From NCBI GenBank assembly GCA_963676335.1, contig OY781057.1, forward strand, positions 62,001 to 126,000: DNA of 64,000 nucleotides, given 5' to 3'. Position 1 is the stretch's first letter. Each line of letters starts with the position of its first letter. Position numbers and translations under genes: made by a program. The stretch is from G963676335 sp963676335. GTDB taxonomy: Bacteria; Pseudomonadota; Alphaproteobacteria; Rickettsiales; Rickettsiaceae. The notes under the pieces are model-generated. The model was not told the origin of the DNA, did not search any database, and saw only the letters and a program-made list of their open reading frames with translations. Shown here one piece after another: positions 28,428 to 37,907 of the stretch.

Positions 28428-29116
28428 AAAGGTAATAAAAGCTCATTCCTAAAACTAAAAAAATTATTTTTACTAATTATAACATGGTCATGCATAACAA
28501 TGTTAAGTGCACTACAAGCTTTTATAATAGCATTAGTTAGTTCAATATCAAGCTTTGATGGAGATACATCTCCACTAGGATGATTATGAGCTAAAACAAT
28601 AGCACTTGCTTCATGAAACATAACTCTTTTGATAATTTCTCTTGGATAGACTGCAGTTTGATCAATGGTTCCTTGGGTTTGTATTTCATCTGCAATTAAT
28701 ATATTTTTTTTATTTAAAAATAAAACACGAAATTGTTCTATTTTTAAATTACCCATAGTAGACTTTAAATAATCTATTACTCCAGACCAAGAATTTAGAA
28801 TATTTTTATTTATGATTACGTTTTTTAAAGACCTGTTAATTACATCCTGAAATACTAAAAAAGTAATACATGTATTACGAGTTATGCCATTTATTGATAA
28901 TAATTTATCCTTATCTGCATAAATAATTTCTTTTAATGAACCAAAATTAGTTAATAATTTTTTAGCCAATGGTTTAACATCTTTGCGAGGAATTGCCCAA
29001 AATAATATTATTTCTAGTAGTTCGTAATCAGGAACATCTCCTATAGGGGTATTGTAAAAACGCTGTTTTAATCTATTTCTATGACCTATAAAATGAAATT
29101 GATCATTATTATTCAT
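28424..29116 (-). CDS. radC: RadC/YeeS-type JAB/MPN domain protein
   Basis: A 230-residue member of the RadC family. The N-terminal helix-hairpin-helix-like region (YELLEIILFWAIPRKDVKPLA, SINGITRNT) is followed by a JAMM metalloprotease-type motif AHNHPSGDVSPSKLD with both histidines, the serine and aspartate present. The early DNA-repair label for the family is no longer accepted; the function remains open. It overlaps map by 8 bp and the glycosyltransferase gene by 4 bp. Confidence 0.92.
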   Translation of the reverse strand: MNNNDQFHFIGHRNRLKQRFYNTPIGDVPDYELLEIILFWAIPRKDVKPLAKKLLTNFGSLKEIIYADKDKLLSINGITRNTCITFLVFQDVINRSLKNVIINKNILNSWSGVIDYLKSTMGNLKIEQFRVLFLNKKNILIADEIQTQGTIDQTAVYPREIIKRVMFHEASAIVLAHNHPSGDVSPSKLDIELTNAIIKACSALNIVMHDHVIISKNNFFSFRNELLLPL

Positions 29117-29888
29117 ATATACTATTATGAGGATTTAAAGACGATACTGTAAAAATTTCTACACTATCTTTAGTAACTCCAATAGTATGTTCAAATTGAG
29201 CAGATAAAGACTTATCTCGTGTAGTAACAGTCCATCCATCGAGTCTACTAGTAATAGTAGCATAGCGCCCTGCGTTCACCATAGGTTCAATAGTAAAAAA
29301 CATACCTTCTTCTAATTTTAATCCTTGATTTGGTTTCCCATAATGCGCTACAGTTGGATCATCATGAAAGATACGCCCAATTCCATGACCAGTAAATTCT
29401 CGCACTACAGAAAAATTATTTTTTTCTACATATGACTGAATTACATAGCCAATATCTCCAAGGGTTATACCTGGTTTTACTATATCAATAGCTAACATCA
29501 TTGCATTATAAGTAACTTGTACTAGTCTCTTTGCTTTAATACCTACATCTCCTACAAAAAACATTCTACTAGAATCTCCATACCATCCATCTAATATAAC
29601 AGTTACATCTATGTTTAATATATCTCCGTTTCTTAGTTTTCTATCATTTGGAATACCATGACATACGACATGATTAACCGATGTACAAATTGATTTAGGA
29701 AATCCTTTGTAGTTTAATGGTGCTGGAATGGCTCCATTTTCAATAATATAATTATGACATAAATCATTTAATTGATTAGTAGTCACATCTAGGTTTACAT
29801 ATCCTGTTATATAATCCAAAACTTTAGATGCCAAAGCTCCAGCAGATCTCATTCCATCCCAAGATTCCTTATTGGTATAAATTTGCAT
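29109..29888 (-). CDS. map: Methionine aminopeptidase type I
   Basis: Removes the initiator methionine from nascent proteins. The five metal ligands are visible in NIDVTVILDGWYGDSSRMF, EFTGHGIG, FTIEPMV and QFEHTI, and the substrate histidine in VVCHGIP. Length 259 is typical of type I. It sits 7 bp after pheT and overlaps radC by 8 bp. Confidence 0.96.
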   Translation of the reverse strand: MQIYTNKESWDGMRSAGALASKVLDYITGYVNLDVTTNQLNDLCHNYIIENGAIPAPLNYKGFPKSICTSVNHVVCHGIPNDRKLRNGDILNIDVTVILDGWYGDSSRMFFVGDVGIKAKRLVQVTYNAMMLAIDIVKPGITLGDIGYVIQSYVEKNNFSVVREFTGHGIGRIFHDDPTVAHYGKPNQGLKLEEGMFFTIEPMVNAGRYATITSRLDGWTVTTRDKSLSAQFEHTIGVTKDSVEIFTVSSLNPHNSIYE

Positions 29889-29895
29889 AATTTAT

Positions 29896-32346
29896 TTATC
29901 TTATTTTTGCATTAAATTCATCACAAACTGTATCAATAATTCTATTTTGTAATACTGTTAATTCATTTTCTTTCAATGTCCTATCATTAGCTTGAATTGT
30001 TATACTAAAAGCGACAGATTGTTCTTCTTCATTTACTGTATAAACATCAAATAGCTCAATTTTCTTAATTAATTGTGGATTTATACTGTCTAATGATTTA
30101 ATAATAGGACCAATAGGTTGATCTTTACTTAAAATAAAAGCGTAATCTCTTACTATAGCTTGAAAATCCGAATAAATAAATAATCGTCCATTTAAACGTC
30201 TTTGCTCATAAAGAAATAATAATTTATTACTATCCAAAAATATTTCAAATATTATTACTGAATCTTCTATATTATATTCTTTTAAAATAACTGGATCTAT
30301 TTCTCCTAAATAGCCTATATGAGATGTGGACCATAAATAAAAAAAATCAATTCTGCAAGCTTTTCCCTTATTGTAATAAGTTGGTAAATCGCTTTTATCA
30401 GCCAAATCTAAAAAATTAGTATATTCAATACCTGTGTTTAAATACAATTCTTTAATTAAAAATTCAAAATCTGCTTTTACATCAAAGGCATTAAATTTAT
30501 TTGATTTTTTATGAACATTCTTGCTAAACTTATTACCATATCGCGCTCCAACTAATCTTGTAATCTCATCTTTAGGATCTAATCCTTTAAATATAGGACC
30601 CATTTCAAAAAGTGATAAACTATCACATGATCTTGCTTTATTTCTTTGAATAATTTCTAATATATTAGGAATGATTGTAGGACGCATATAATTTAAAGTA
30701 GGACTAATAGGATTTTTTAGTTTAAGCCCTTCATCTATCTTAGTAAATAAAGCTGCTTTATTGCTATCCATAAATGAATACGTTATTACTTCATCGTATC
30801 CACAACCAGCTAATATTCTTTTTGTATCATGATAAAGCTTTTGTTGTTGAGATATAAAAGAAATTTTTCCGTAAGTTGATAAGTTAACTAAAGGTAGTTT
30901 ATCATATCCATGTATTCTTGCTATTTCTTCTATCAAATCTTCTTCTATATTAATATCATGTCTCCATGAAGGTACATCAATAACCAAAATATCGTTATTT
31001 TTTTCTTCAATTTTAAAACCTAGATTCTCTAAAATTTTAATTGCTTCTTCATTACACAATGTTAAACCAGTTTTTAACTTTATGTTTTGTAAGTTAAACT
31101 TAATTTGCTTAGTAGATAAAATACTTCCATGTTTCTGTAATTTAAGAGACGGGAATCCTCCACATATCCTTACAATCATCTCTGTAGCAATTTTAATAGC
31201 CTCCCCAACGAAGTTACCATCAACTCCTCTTTCAAATCTATATCGAGAATCTGTATTAATGTTATGAAACCGCCCAGTAGTAGCAATGCTTTTCGTATTA
31301 AATACAGCTGCTTCAATAACTATATTTTTAGTGTTGAAATCACAGCCACTTTCCTTACTTCCTATAATACCCGCAAGAGCATGTATTTTATTACAATCGA
31401 AAACTACAATATCCTTTTCATTTAAATTATATTGTTTATTATTTAAAGCATTTATACTACTTTTACTACCAGTTCTGCATCCTACAAAAAGTGGGCTACT
31501 AATTTTATCTTTATCGTATATATGTAAAGGCTGCCCATAACTATAACAAATATAATTTGCTATATCCACAACAGCACAAATACTCTTTGCTCCTATATTA
31601 CGCAACGCGTTCTTTAGCCATAGAGGACTTTCTTGAGTTTGAATATTAGTTATCTCCATAAGATAAAATAATGGACAAGAATCTAAATTTTGAACATTAA
31701 CTTCAACTCGATTCGGCATTTTAAAATGACCATAATCCTCGCTACCTTTTGTAATTTCTCGAATTTTTGAAATTGGAATTTCTTTTAATTTACCTAATCC
31801 TTTAGCCGCTAACTCTCGCGCAATCCCTAAAACACTTAAACAATCTCCTCTATTAGGAGTAATAGATACTTCAATTATTGGGTCATGCAACTCCAAATAT
31901 TCAGCAAAATTTTGTCCAACTGGAGCCTTACTATCTAAATGTATAATTCCATCTTGATCATTGCTAAGTAATAATTCAAATTCCGAACATAACATACCAT
32001 TACTTTCAACTCCTCGAATAGTACTTTTTTTAATTTTAAATTCCCCATTTGGTATTAATGTTCCAACGCTAGCTAATACAGATTTCATTCCTACTATTAC
32101 ATTTGGAGCTCCGCATACTATTTTAAAAATCTCTTTTCCGTTGTAGACAGAGCATATTTTTAATCTATCTGCATTAGGATGAGGATTAATATCAATTATC
32201 TCTACAATAATAAAATCTTTTAACTCATCACTTCGATCTATAATTTTTTCAACTTCAAGACCCAGTTCAGTTAAAGTCGTCGCTATAGTTTCAATATCAG
32301 CAGTAGTATCTAAAAATTTTTTAAGCCAAGAAAAAGTAAACTTCAT
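29896..32346 (-). CDS. pheT: Phenylalanyl-tRNA synthetase beta subunit
   Basis: Large subunit of the alpha2-beta2 enzyme. The N-terminal EMAP-type tRNA-binding domain (VEIIDINPHPNADRLKIC) is followed by B3/B4 editing-type domain, B5 domain (DVPSWRHDINIEEDLIEEIA), a catalytic-like core and the C-terminal ferredoxin-like anticodon-binding domain (YSDFQAIVRDYAFIL). The 816-residue length is complete. It overlaps pheS by 4 bp. Confidence 0.97.
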   Translation of the reverse strand: MKFTFSWLKKFLDTTADIETIATTLTELGLEVEKIIDRSDELKDFIIVEIIDINPHPNADRLKICSVYNGKEIFKIVCGAPNVIVGMKSVLASVGTLIPNGEFKIKKSTIRGVESNGMLCSEFELLLSNDQDGIIHLDSKAPVGQNFAEYLELHDPIIEVSITPNRGDCLSVLGIARELAAKGLGKLKEIPISKIREITKGSEDYGHFKMPNRVEVNVQNLDSCPLFYLMEITNIQTQESPLWLKNALRNIGAKSICAVVDIANYICYSYGQPLHIYDKDKISSPLFVGCRTGSKSSINALNNKQYNLNEKDIVVFDCNKIHALAGIIGSKESGCDFNTKNIVIEAAVFNTKSIATTGRFHNINTDSRYRFERGVDGNFVGEAIKIATEMIVRICGGFPSLKLQKHGSILSTKQIKFNLQNIKLKTGLTLCNEEAIKILENLGFKIEEKNNDILVIDVPSWRHDINIEEDLIEEIARIHGYDKLPLVNLSTYGKISFISQQQKLYHDTKRILAGCGYDEVITYSFMDSNKAALFTKIDEGLKLKNPISPTLNYMRPTIIPNILEIIQRNKARSCDSLSLFEMGPIFKGLDPKDEITRLVGARYGNKFSKNVHKKSNKFNAFDVKADFEFLIKELYLNTGIEYTNFLDLADKSDLPTYYNKGKACRIDFFYLWSTSHIGYLGEIDPVILKEYNIEDSVIIFEIFLDSNKLLFLYEQRRLNGRLFIYSDFQAIVRDYAFILSKDQPIGPIIKSLDSINPQLIKKIELFDVYTVNEEEQSVAFSITIQANDRTLKENELTVLQNRIIDTVCDEFNAKIR

Positions 32347-33368
32347 CTTCTTAATCCCCCTAATAAACTTGGTATATCAAAAGCACTAAAACTATAATGG
32401 TTTAACCATCGTTTATCACTATTAAAAAATTGTCTTATATCTTTAATGTTATATTTTAACATAGCCAAGCGCTCTACTCCTAATCCAAATGCAAAACCCT
32501 GCCATGTATTACTATCAACACTAACATTTTTTAAAACATTTGGATGTATCATTCCACAACCCATTATTTCTAACCAAGAACCATCTTTTTCTAATTTGAT
32601 ATCAAACTCTCCAGAAGGTTCTGTAAAAGGAAAAAAACTTGGCCTGAATCTAATTTGCAAACCGTCTATTGCAAAGAAAACTTTTAACATAGTTTCTACT
32701 ATAGACTTTAAATGACCCATATGAACCCCTTTATCTACAACAACACATTCTATTTGATGAAACATAGCAGAATGAGTCATATCTATATCATCTCTTCTAT
32801 AGACTCGTCCTGGAGAGATAAAATAAAAAGGAGGAGATTGATTTTCCATTGTGCGTATTTGCATATTGGATGTATGTGTTCTTAATAAGCTTTCTCCTAC
32901 ATAAAATGTATCTTGCATCTCTCTTGCAGGATGATTATCTCCAAAATTTAATGCTCCAAAATTATACCAATCACTTTCAATACTATTCCCCTCTATTATA
33001 CTAAATCCAAACATACTAAGAATTTCAAATATTTCATATAAGACTTGACTAATTGGATGAACTGAACCCCTTGCCTTTTCTATAGAAGGAATGGTTAAAT
33101 CTATTTTCTGATCTACAAAATCAGTTCCTAAATTTTCTAACTCTAGTTTCTTATTATTAAATAATTCTAAGAGCTCCTGTTTAGCGGTATTTATTATTTT
33201 CCCAAATGATTTTCGTTCTTCTTGAGGTAAATTTTTGATTTGATTAATGTAATTAGTAATAATTCCTGATTTGCCAAATAATTTTATTCTAATATTGTCT
33301 AAATTTGCTAAATTTTTTGTTTTTTCTATTTCTAATTTATATTTTAGAATTAATTTCTTATCCATCAT
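32343..33368 (-). CDS. pheS: Phenylalanyl-tRNA synthetase alpha subunit
   Basis: Catalytic alpha subunit. Motif 2 is seen in HTSNMQIRTM and GRVYRRDDIDMTHSAMFHQIE, and motif 3 in GFAFGLGVERLAML. An in-frame TTG lies three codons upstream (33377), but the two ATGs at 33368 and 33365 give a normal N-terminus, so I use the first ATG. The helical N-terminus binds tRNA. It heads the minus-strand pheS-pheT-map-radC-glycosyltransferase group. Confidence 0.96.
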   Translation of the reverse strand: MMDKKLILKYKLEIEKTKNLANLDNIRIKLFGKSGIITNYINQIKNLPQEERKSFGKIINTAKQELLELFNNKKLELENLGTDFVDQKIDLTIPSIEKARGSVHPISQVLYEIFEILSMFGFSIIEGNSIESDWYNFGALNFGDNHPAREMQDTFYVGESLLRTHTSNMQIRTMENQSPPFYFISPGRVYRRDDIDMTHSAMFHQIECVVVDKGVHMGHLKSIVETMLKVFFAIDGLQIRFRPSFFPFTEPSGEFDIKLEKDGSWLEIMGCGMIHPNVLKNVSVDSNTWQGFAFGLGVERLAMLKYNIKDIRQFFNSDKRWLNHYSFSAFDIPSLLGGLRR

Positions 33369-33469
33369 AAGAAGCAATCGAATACAATAATTTCGTTTAT
33401 TATATAGATATATTTTTATTAATTACTACTTTATTTTATCAAATTGTAGTAGAATACGAATTTCACTAT

Positions 33470-34378
33470 CTATTTTTTAGATTTTAAATAATTTATTGGA
33501 TTAATAATTTGATTATTTACTCTAATAGATAAATGAAGCTGTGGTTCTTGTATATCCCCCGTTTTTCCAACATTTCCAATATTTTGATTTTTTGATACAA
33601 CGTCTCCTTTTGCTAGTTTTAAGGCATCTAAATGCGCATACGCAATAAAGACATCACTTTCATTAGATTTAACTATAATCAAATTTCCTAATTGTTTATC
33701 AAATCCAGAGTAAAGCACTACTCCTGCATCTATAGCTTTTATATCACTTCTAAAATCAGCTACAATATTAACACCTTTATTTTTTTTCCCGTTTATAACT
33801 TGATCAAATGTAGCAATAATTTTTCCATTATCTACAACAGAATGAATGATTTTATCATTATCTTCTTCATCTAATAAATCTATTTCTTGCTCTACGATTG
33901 GTTGAGGAATAGATATTTCTGATTTTTTTACTACATTATCTAAAGGTATAGCAAGGACTTGCAGTTCTTCTAACTTATAAGGTGCTTGTAATTTATTTGA
34001 TAGGATTATTTCTTGAGAGTGAATATTATATTTTTTAGCAATAGATTCTACTGTCTCCCCTTCAATAACTTCATGATAAATAACTTCTTTTTTATTGTCA
34101 GGTATATTTTTATCGTGTTTTTCTTCTATAGGAAAAGATTTTTTAGGCAAAGACTCTGGTTTTACATTTTCTATACTATCTACATCATCCTCTATTGGGA
34201 TATGAGGATCGTCATTTATTTTAAATTTTTGAAAATCTTTAACAGTAATATTTTGTTGTGTTTGAATTGTTCTCTCTGTATGCGTCGCAGCATTGCTTCC
34301 ATATCTGATAGGGGCTGGATTTTGATCAACACAAGACGATAAGATAATAAATATATAAAATATAATTTTATTTTTCAT
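33470..34378 (-). CDS. NlpD-like lipoprotein with LysM and degenerate LytM (M23) domains
   Basis: A 302-residue lipoprotein: signal peptide with SSCV-type lipobox near residue 16, an acidic low-complexity linker (about 45-100), a LysM peptidoglycan-binding domain (about 107-150, IEGETVESIAKKYNIH) and an M23/LytM domain (about 195-300). In active M23 enzymes the first metal ligands sit in an HxGxD-like motif; here the region reads NKGVNIVADF, without the His. AYAHLD and LHLSIR are kept. Loss of zinc ligands is typical of NlpD/EnvC, which activate amidases instead of cutting the wall, so a division-activator role is likely. It is divergent from rpiB. Confidence 0.88.
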   Translation of the reverse strand: MKNKIIFYIFIILSSCVDQNPAPIRYGSNAATHTERTIQTQQNITVKDFQKFKINDDPHIPIEDDVDSIENVKPESLPKKSFPIEEKHDKNIPDNKKEVIYHEVIEGETVESIAKKYNIHSQEIILSNKLQAPYKLEELQVLAIPLDNVVKKSEISIPQPIVEQEIDLLDEEDNDKIIHSVVDNGKIIATFDQVINGKKNKGVNIVADFRSDIKAIDAGVVLYSGFDKQLGNLIIVKSNESDVFIAYAHLDALKLAKGDVVSKNQNIGNVGKTGDIQEPQLHLSIRVNNQIINPINYLKSKK

Positions 34379-34419
34379 AAAAATATGTCAATTTTATAAA
34401 GTATATACTAAACATTAAT

Positions 34420-34425
34420 AAGGAA
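34420..34425 (+). promoter_or_regulatory. Ribosome binding site of rpiB
   Basis: The purine run AAGGAA (34420-34425) lies 5 bp before the GTG at 34431 and supports that non-ATG start. Confidence 0.6.
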
Positions 34426-34430
34426 GTAAA

Positions 34431-34892
34431 GTGTCTGATTCATATATAAATTTATCTAATTCTAAAAATGCTATTGTTATAGCATCAGATCATAAAGGAT
34501 ATACACTAAAAACTGAAATAATAACTCATTTAAGAAATCAGTATAATATAATAGATTTGGGTACTAAAAACCTTGAAAAAGTTGATTATCCAGATTATGC
34601 TAAATGTGTATGTGAATCAATTATAGATGATATAGCTAAGTATGGAATACTAATTTGCGATACTGGAATTGGAATGTCTATATCTTCAAATAGATATTCT
34701 GGTATCAGAGCTGCATTATGTTTTAATATATTCATGGCTCAACGAGCTAAACAACATAATAATGCCAATATATTAATATTGGGCGCTTCTTTATTAGAAA
34801 ATATTCAAGAATATTTTCTAATAATAGATACATTCTTAAAGACTGATTTTGAAGGAGGTAGACATATATCCAGATTAGCTAAGATTGATTGA
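34431..34892 (+). CDS. rpiB: Ribose-5-phosphate isomerase B
   Basis: Interconverts ribulose 5-phosphate and ribose 5-phosphate. The N-terminal IASDHKGY supplies phosphate-binding residues, and the active-site loop reads ICDTGIGMSI with the catalytic cysteine at 76; the Gly usually after the Cys is Asp here. Length 153 is normal. The start is GTG with a strong Shine-Dalgarno. Its product feeds prs, which makes PRPP from ribose 5-phosphate and is encoded 3 kb downstream. Confidence 0.94.
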   Translation: MSDSYINLSNSKNAIVIASDHKGYTLKTEIITHLRNQYNIIDLGTKNLEKVDYPDYAKCVCESIIDDIAKYGILICDTGIGMSISSNRYSGIRAALCFNIFMAQRAKQHNNANILILGASLLENIQEYFLIIDTFLKTDFEGGRHISRLAKID

Positions 34893-35025
34893 CATTATTT
34901 TATTTCTTGTTTTATAGTATAAAGATACTAATAAATACTTTACATACGTTTCCATGTAGAGATAAATAAAAGTTAAGGCTAGTATTATATAAATTTTTAT
35001 GTTAAAAAACAAATTAATCATTTAA

Positions 35026-35030
35026 AGGAG
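35026..35030 (+). promoter_or_regulatory. Strong ribosome binding site of acpP
   Basis: AGGAG at 35026-35030 within AAAGGAG, 7 bp before the ATG at 35038. It is one of the best Shine-Dalgarno matches in the window, consistent with the abundant expression of acyl carrier protein. Confidence 0.7.
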
Positions 35031-35037
35031 ATTATCT

Positions 35038-35319
35038 ATGACAGATCCTATAATAACCGCAGATGATGATAACAATCTAAAGCAAAAAATATATCAAGTA
35101 GTTGCAAATACTCTAAAAGTAGAGGCTAAGAATTTAACACCTGAGCATCATTTTGTGAATGACTTAGGAGCTGATAGCCTTGAACAAGTAGAATTAGTGA
35201 TGGCCTTTGAAGAAGAATTCGCTTGCGAAATTTTAGATCAAGATGCAAGCAAAATGGCTACTATCTCAGATGTTATAAATTATGTAAAAGCAAACAAATC
35301 CAAATGTAGTAATATTTAA
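35038..35319 (+). CDS. acpP: Acyl carrier protein
   Basis: Carrier of acyl intermediates in type II fatty acid synthesis. The phosphopantetheine attachment serine is Ser47 in DLGADSLEQVELVM. At 93 residues it is slightly longer than the usual 77-80 because of a roughly 10-residue N-terminal extension and a lysine-rich tail. fabF follows directly (1-bp gap), the usual acpP-fabF order. Confidence 0.96.
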   Translation: MTDPIITADDDNNLKQKIYQVVANTLKVEAKNLTPEHHFVNDLGADSLEQVELVMAFEEEFACEILDQDASKMATISDVINYVKANKSKCSNI

Positions 35320-35320
35320 T

Positions 35321-36568
35321 ATGCTCCCTAAAAAAGTTGTTATTACTGGAATAGGACTTATAACGCCTTTAGGTTTTAATGCAGAAGCGACATGGAATGC
35401 TTTATTAAAATGCGAAAGTGGAATACGAAAGATAAATCGTTTTGATACAACAAATTTCTCTTCCCAAATTGGCGGGTTAGTTACTAAAAATAAGGATTAT
35501 GTTGCTGAATCTTATTTTGAAGCTAGAGATATAAAAAAAATGGATCTTTTTATTCAATATGGATTAATAGCCACTGATGAAGCTATAGCAGATTCAAATA
35601 TTGAAATTAATGAAAAAAATTCCGATAGAGTTGGTGTAATAGTAGGATCCGGAGTTGGAGGACTGCCTATTATAGAAGAAACCTCTGTTAAGCTAAGCAA
35701 ATCCCATAATGGAAAAGTAAATCCCTACTTTATTCCTGCAACTTTAATAAATTTATTATCTGGATACATTACAATTAGGTATAAAATTCATGGCCCCAGT
35801 CAAGCAGTAATTACCGCTTGCGCTACTAGTGCGAATGCAATTGTTGATTCATATAGAATGATTAGATATGGAGAGGTTGATATTATGGTGGCTGGAGGGG
35901 CAGAATCAGTAATGATGCCACTTGGAGTCGCAGGATTTTCTTCTTGTAAAACTTTATCTACTCAATATAATAATGATCCAACTTTAGCTTCAAGACCATG
36001 GGATCAAAATCGAGATGGATTCGTAATGTCTGAAGGAGCAGGTATCGTTGTGTTAGAAGAGTATGAGCATGCTAAAAATAGAGGAGCAAAGATATACGCT
36101 GAAATTGTAGGATATGGTGTAAGCAGCGATGCATATCATGTCACAGCCCCCCATCCAGAGGGGAAAGGGGCGTATAGTGCCATGGATAAAGCTTTAAAAA
36201 ATGCAGAGTTATCTCCAAATCAAATTGATTATATCAATGCTCATGGAACTTCAACTATCCTAGGGGATGAAATAGAATTAAGGGTAGTGCAAAAATTATT
36301 TAAAGACTCTTCTAAAATAAAAATGTCTTCTACAAAGTCTTCTACTGGTCATTTATTAGGGGCCGCTGGGAGCGTTGAAATTGCGTTCTGTGCGTTTGCA
36401 ATAAAAGATCAAATCGCCCCTGCAACATTAAATTTGGATAATCCAATTCTTGAAGCAGCGATTAACCTTGTCCCCCATATTCCACAAGAAACAAAAATAA
36501 ATTATACTATGAGTAATTCTTTTGGTTTTGGAGGAGCTAATGTTAGTATTATTTTAAAAAAAATATAG
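35321..36568 (+). CDS. fabF: 3-oxoacyl-ACP synthase II
   Basis: Condensing enzyme of fatty acid elongation. The thiolase fold shows the catalytic Cys167 in VITACATSANA, the histidines in NAHGTST and SSTGHLLGAAG, and the C-terminal NSFGFGGANVS. Length 415 is standard. It is translationally linked to acpP, just upstream. Confidence 0.96.
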   Translation: MLPKKVVITGIGLITPLGFNAEATWNALLKCESGIRKINRFDTTNFSSQIGGLVTKNKDYVAESYFEARDIKKMDLFIQYGLIATDEAIADSNIEINEKNSDRVGVIVGSGVGGLPIIEETSVKLSKSHNGKVNPYFIPATLINLLSGYITIRYKIHGPSQAVITACATSANAIVDSYRMIRYGEVDIMVAGGAESVMMPLGVAGFSSCKTLSTQYNNDPTLASRPWDQNRDGFVMSEGAGIVVLEEYEHAKNRGAKIYAEIVGYGVSSDAYHVTAPHPEGKGAYSAMDKALKNAELSPNQIDYINAHGTSTILGDEIELRVVQKLFKDSSKIKMSSTKSSTGHLLGAAGSVEIAFCAFAIKDQIAPATLNLDNPILEAAINLVPHIPQETKINYTMSNSFGFGGANVSIILKKI

Positions 36569-36616
36569 TTTTGTATCTATAGTTAAAAATATGATAAAAA
36601 TAAAGAGTGTATTTAT

Positions 36617-37030
36617 ATGGGAGTAAATTTATTATCTCAGTTTGAACAGAAGCAAATAGAAAAATTAAATAATAATAAAATAGGTGTATTTGAGAGCGGG
36701 GATACAGTTAAAGTTAATGTTAGAATTATAGAGGGAACTAATGAACGTATTCAGGCATATGAAGGTATTGTTATTGCTAAATCAAATAAAGGATTAAGTT
36801 CTTCATTTATAGTGTTAAAAATTAGCAATGGAGTAGGAGTAAAGCGTCTCTTTATGAGGTATTCTCCTAAAATTCATAGCGTAGAAGTGATTAGAAGAGG
36901 AATAGTTAGGAGAGCTAAATTATACTATTTAGAAAGCAGACGTGGAAAATCAGCACGTATAAAAGAAAAATTAAATTTTTCTAAAAGCTCTAAAATTAAA
37001 GTTAGCAAAAATGTGAATTTGAGCAAGTAA
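36617..37030 (+). CDS. rplS: Ribosomal protein L19
   Basis: Large-subunit protein at the interface with the 30S subunit. The conserved core FESGDTVKVNVRIIEGTNERIQ, YEGIVIAKSN and VEVIRRGIVRRAKLYYL is intact. The 137-residue protein carries a lysine/serine-rich C-terminal extension. It usually follows trmD, but here it follows fabF; a strong hairpin lies 73 bp downstream. Confidence 0.96.
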   Translation: MGVNLLSQFEQKQIEKLNNNKIGVFESGDTVKVNVRIIEGTNERIQAYEGIVIAKSNKGLSSSFIVLKISNGVGVKRLFMRYSPKIHSVEVIRRGIVRRAKLYYLESRRGKSARIKEKLNFSKSSKIKVSKNVNLSK

Positions 37031-37102
37031 TGTTGTTTAATGTTGTTTGCAATAATTAAATTAGTATAGACACTTCTTCAAAAAAATAGAATGCATAAGA
37101 AC

Positions 37103-37135
37103 AAAAGAAGTAAGAAAAAGCCGCTTACTTCTTTT
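37103..37135 (+). terminator. Hairpin terminator after rplS
   Basis: Perfect 12-bp stem AAAAGAAGTAAG (37103-37114) and CTTACTTCTTTT (37124-37135) with a 9-nt loop rich in A, ending in a T run. It is positioned as the intrinsic terminator of the acpP-fabF-rplS run. It could alternatively be the terminal inverted repeat of a lost element, given the transposase debris just beyond. Confidence 0.6.
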
Positions 37136-37196
37136 ATAAAAATATTAGGATAATATTTTTATCTGCAATTATATTGCATCAAATGTGCTTGCATCC

Positions 37197-37475
37197 TCAC
37201 TTAACCTGAAGAATTGATAAAAGATCAAAAGTAATGGTTTGAAAATTGTCATTAATCAAAGACAATATTCTATCTTTGTGGTGATAAATGTTATTGAAAA
37301 ATTCGTCAATTGCGGATGAAAATTGTGATAAAATTTATTAGTGACAATTCTGTACATTAATTTTCATAATCGTTCAATTGGATTCAAATTGAGGCTATAA
37401 GGAAGTAAAAATACCAATCCTATCTTAGATTTAGCCATAAAATCCTTAACTTTTTTAGATTTATTAAAAAAATAA
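37197..37475 (-). pseudogene. Decayed IS630-family transposase, C-terminal part
   Basis: Reading the minus strand from about 37475 gives KSKKVKDFM, then GLVFLLPYSLNLNPIERL, the DDE motif region of IS630 transposases (LPxYSPxLNPIExxW). An in-frame TGA stands where the tryptophan is expected. After NKFYHNF the homology shifts to another frame, continuing AIDEFFNNIYHHKDRILSL and INDNFQTI to a stop at 37197. One nonsense and one frameshift lesion make this a dead remnant. The N-terminal half was not found. Confidence 0.75.
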
Positions 37476-37579
37476 TTAAAGCTGAAAGATCCAAATAAAA
37501 AATTAGAACAATTAACAAACCAAGTTTCTTGCTTATTTAAATTGCGCTCATCGGTTAAACATTTGCGAAAATTTGATAA

Positions 37580-37837
37580 TTCGCAAGAACTTTATATAAA
37601 TTAGTTAGAAGAAAAAAACTTGAACATCAAGTAATAAAGTACGTAAAGATGCGTTGGAATATTGAAGCGTTTCATAGAGAACTGAAGCAGTGCTGTGACT
37701 TAGAGAAGTGTCAGACGCATTTGGGCGGATCTCAGAGAAATTATATAGTTCTTTTTGTCTTAGCTTGGATCAGCAAAAATTACGTGCTCTATACGGCTCT
37801 TCTATCTATAAACTCAAGTGGAATATTATCAAATTAG
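37580..37837 (+). pseudogene. Transposase fragment (IS4/IS701-like C-terminus)
   Basis: An open frame from 37580 carries VRRKKLEHQVIKYVKMRWNI and EAFHRELKQCCDLEKCQ, then GGSQRNYIVLFVLAWI. This is the C-terminal RW-IE-FHR-LKQ-x-LExCQ signature of IS4-like DDE transposases. Only about 85 residues survive, without the catalytic N-terminal acids. It is on the strand opposite to the IS630 remnant beside it, so two unrelated elements decayed in the same 650 bp. Confidence 0.75.
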
Positions 37838-37907
37838 TGATTAAAAATCAATTGTTGATTAGGTTGAATATGTGCTAGTAGAATTTCTTGCGAAAGCCCT
37901 GAATACG

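Noticed and set aside
36569..36616. A separate small gene between fabF and rplS
   Set aside because: The 48-bp gap holds only the rplS leader; no reading frame of useful length exists.
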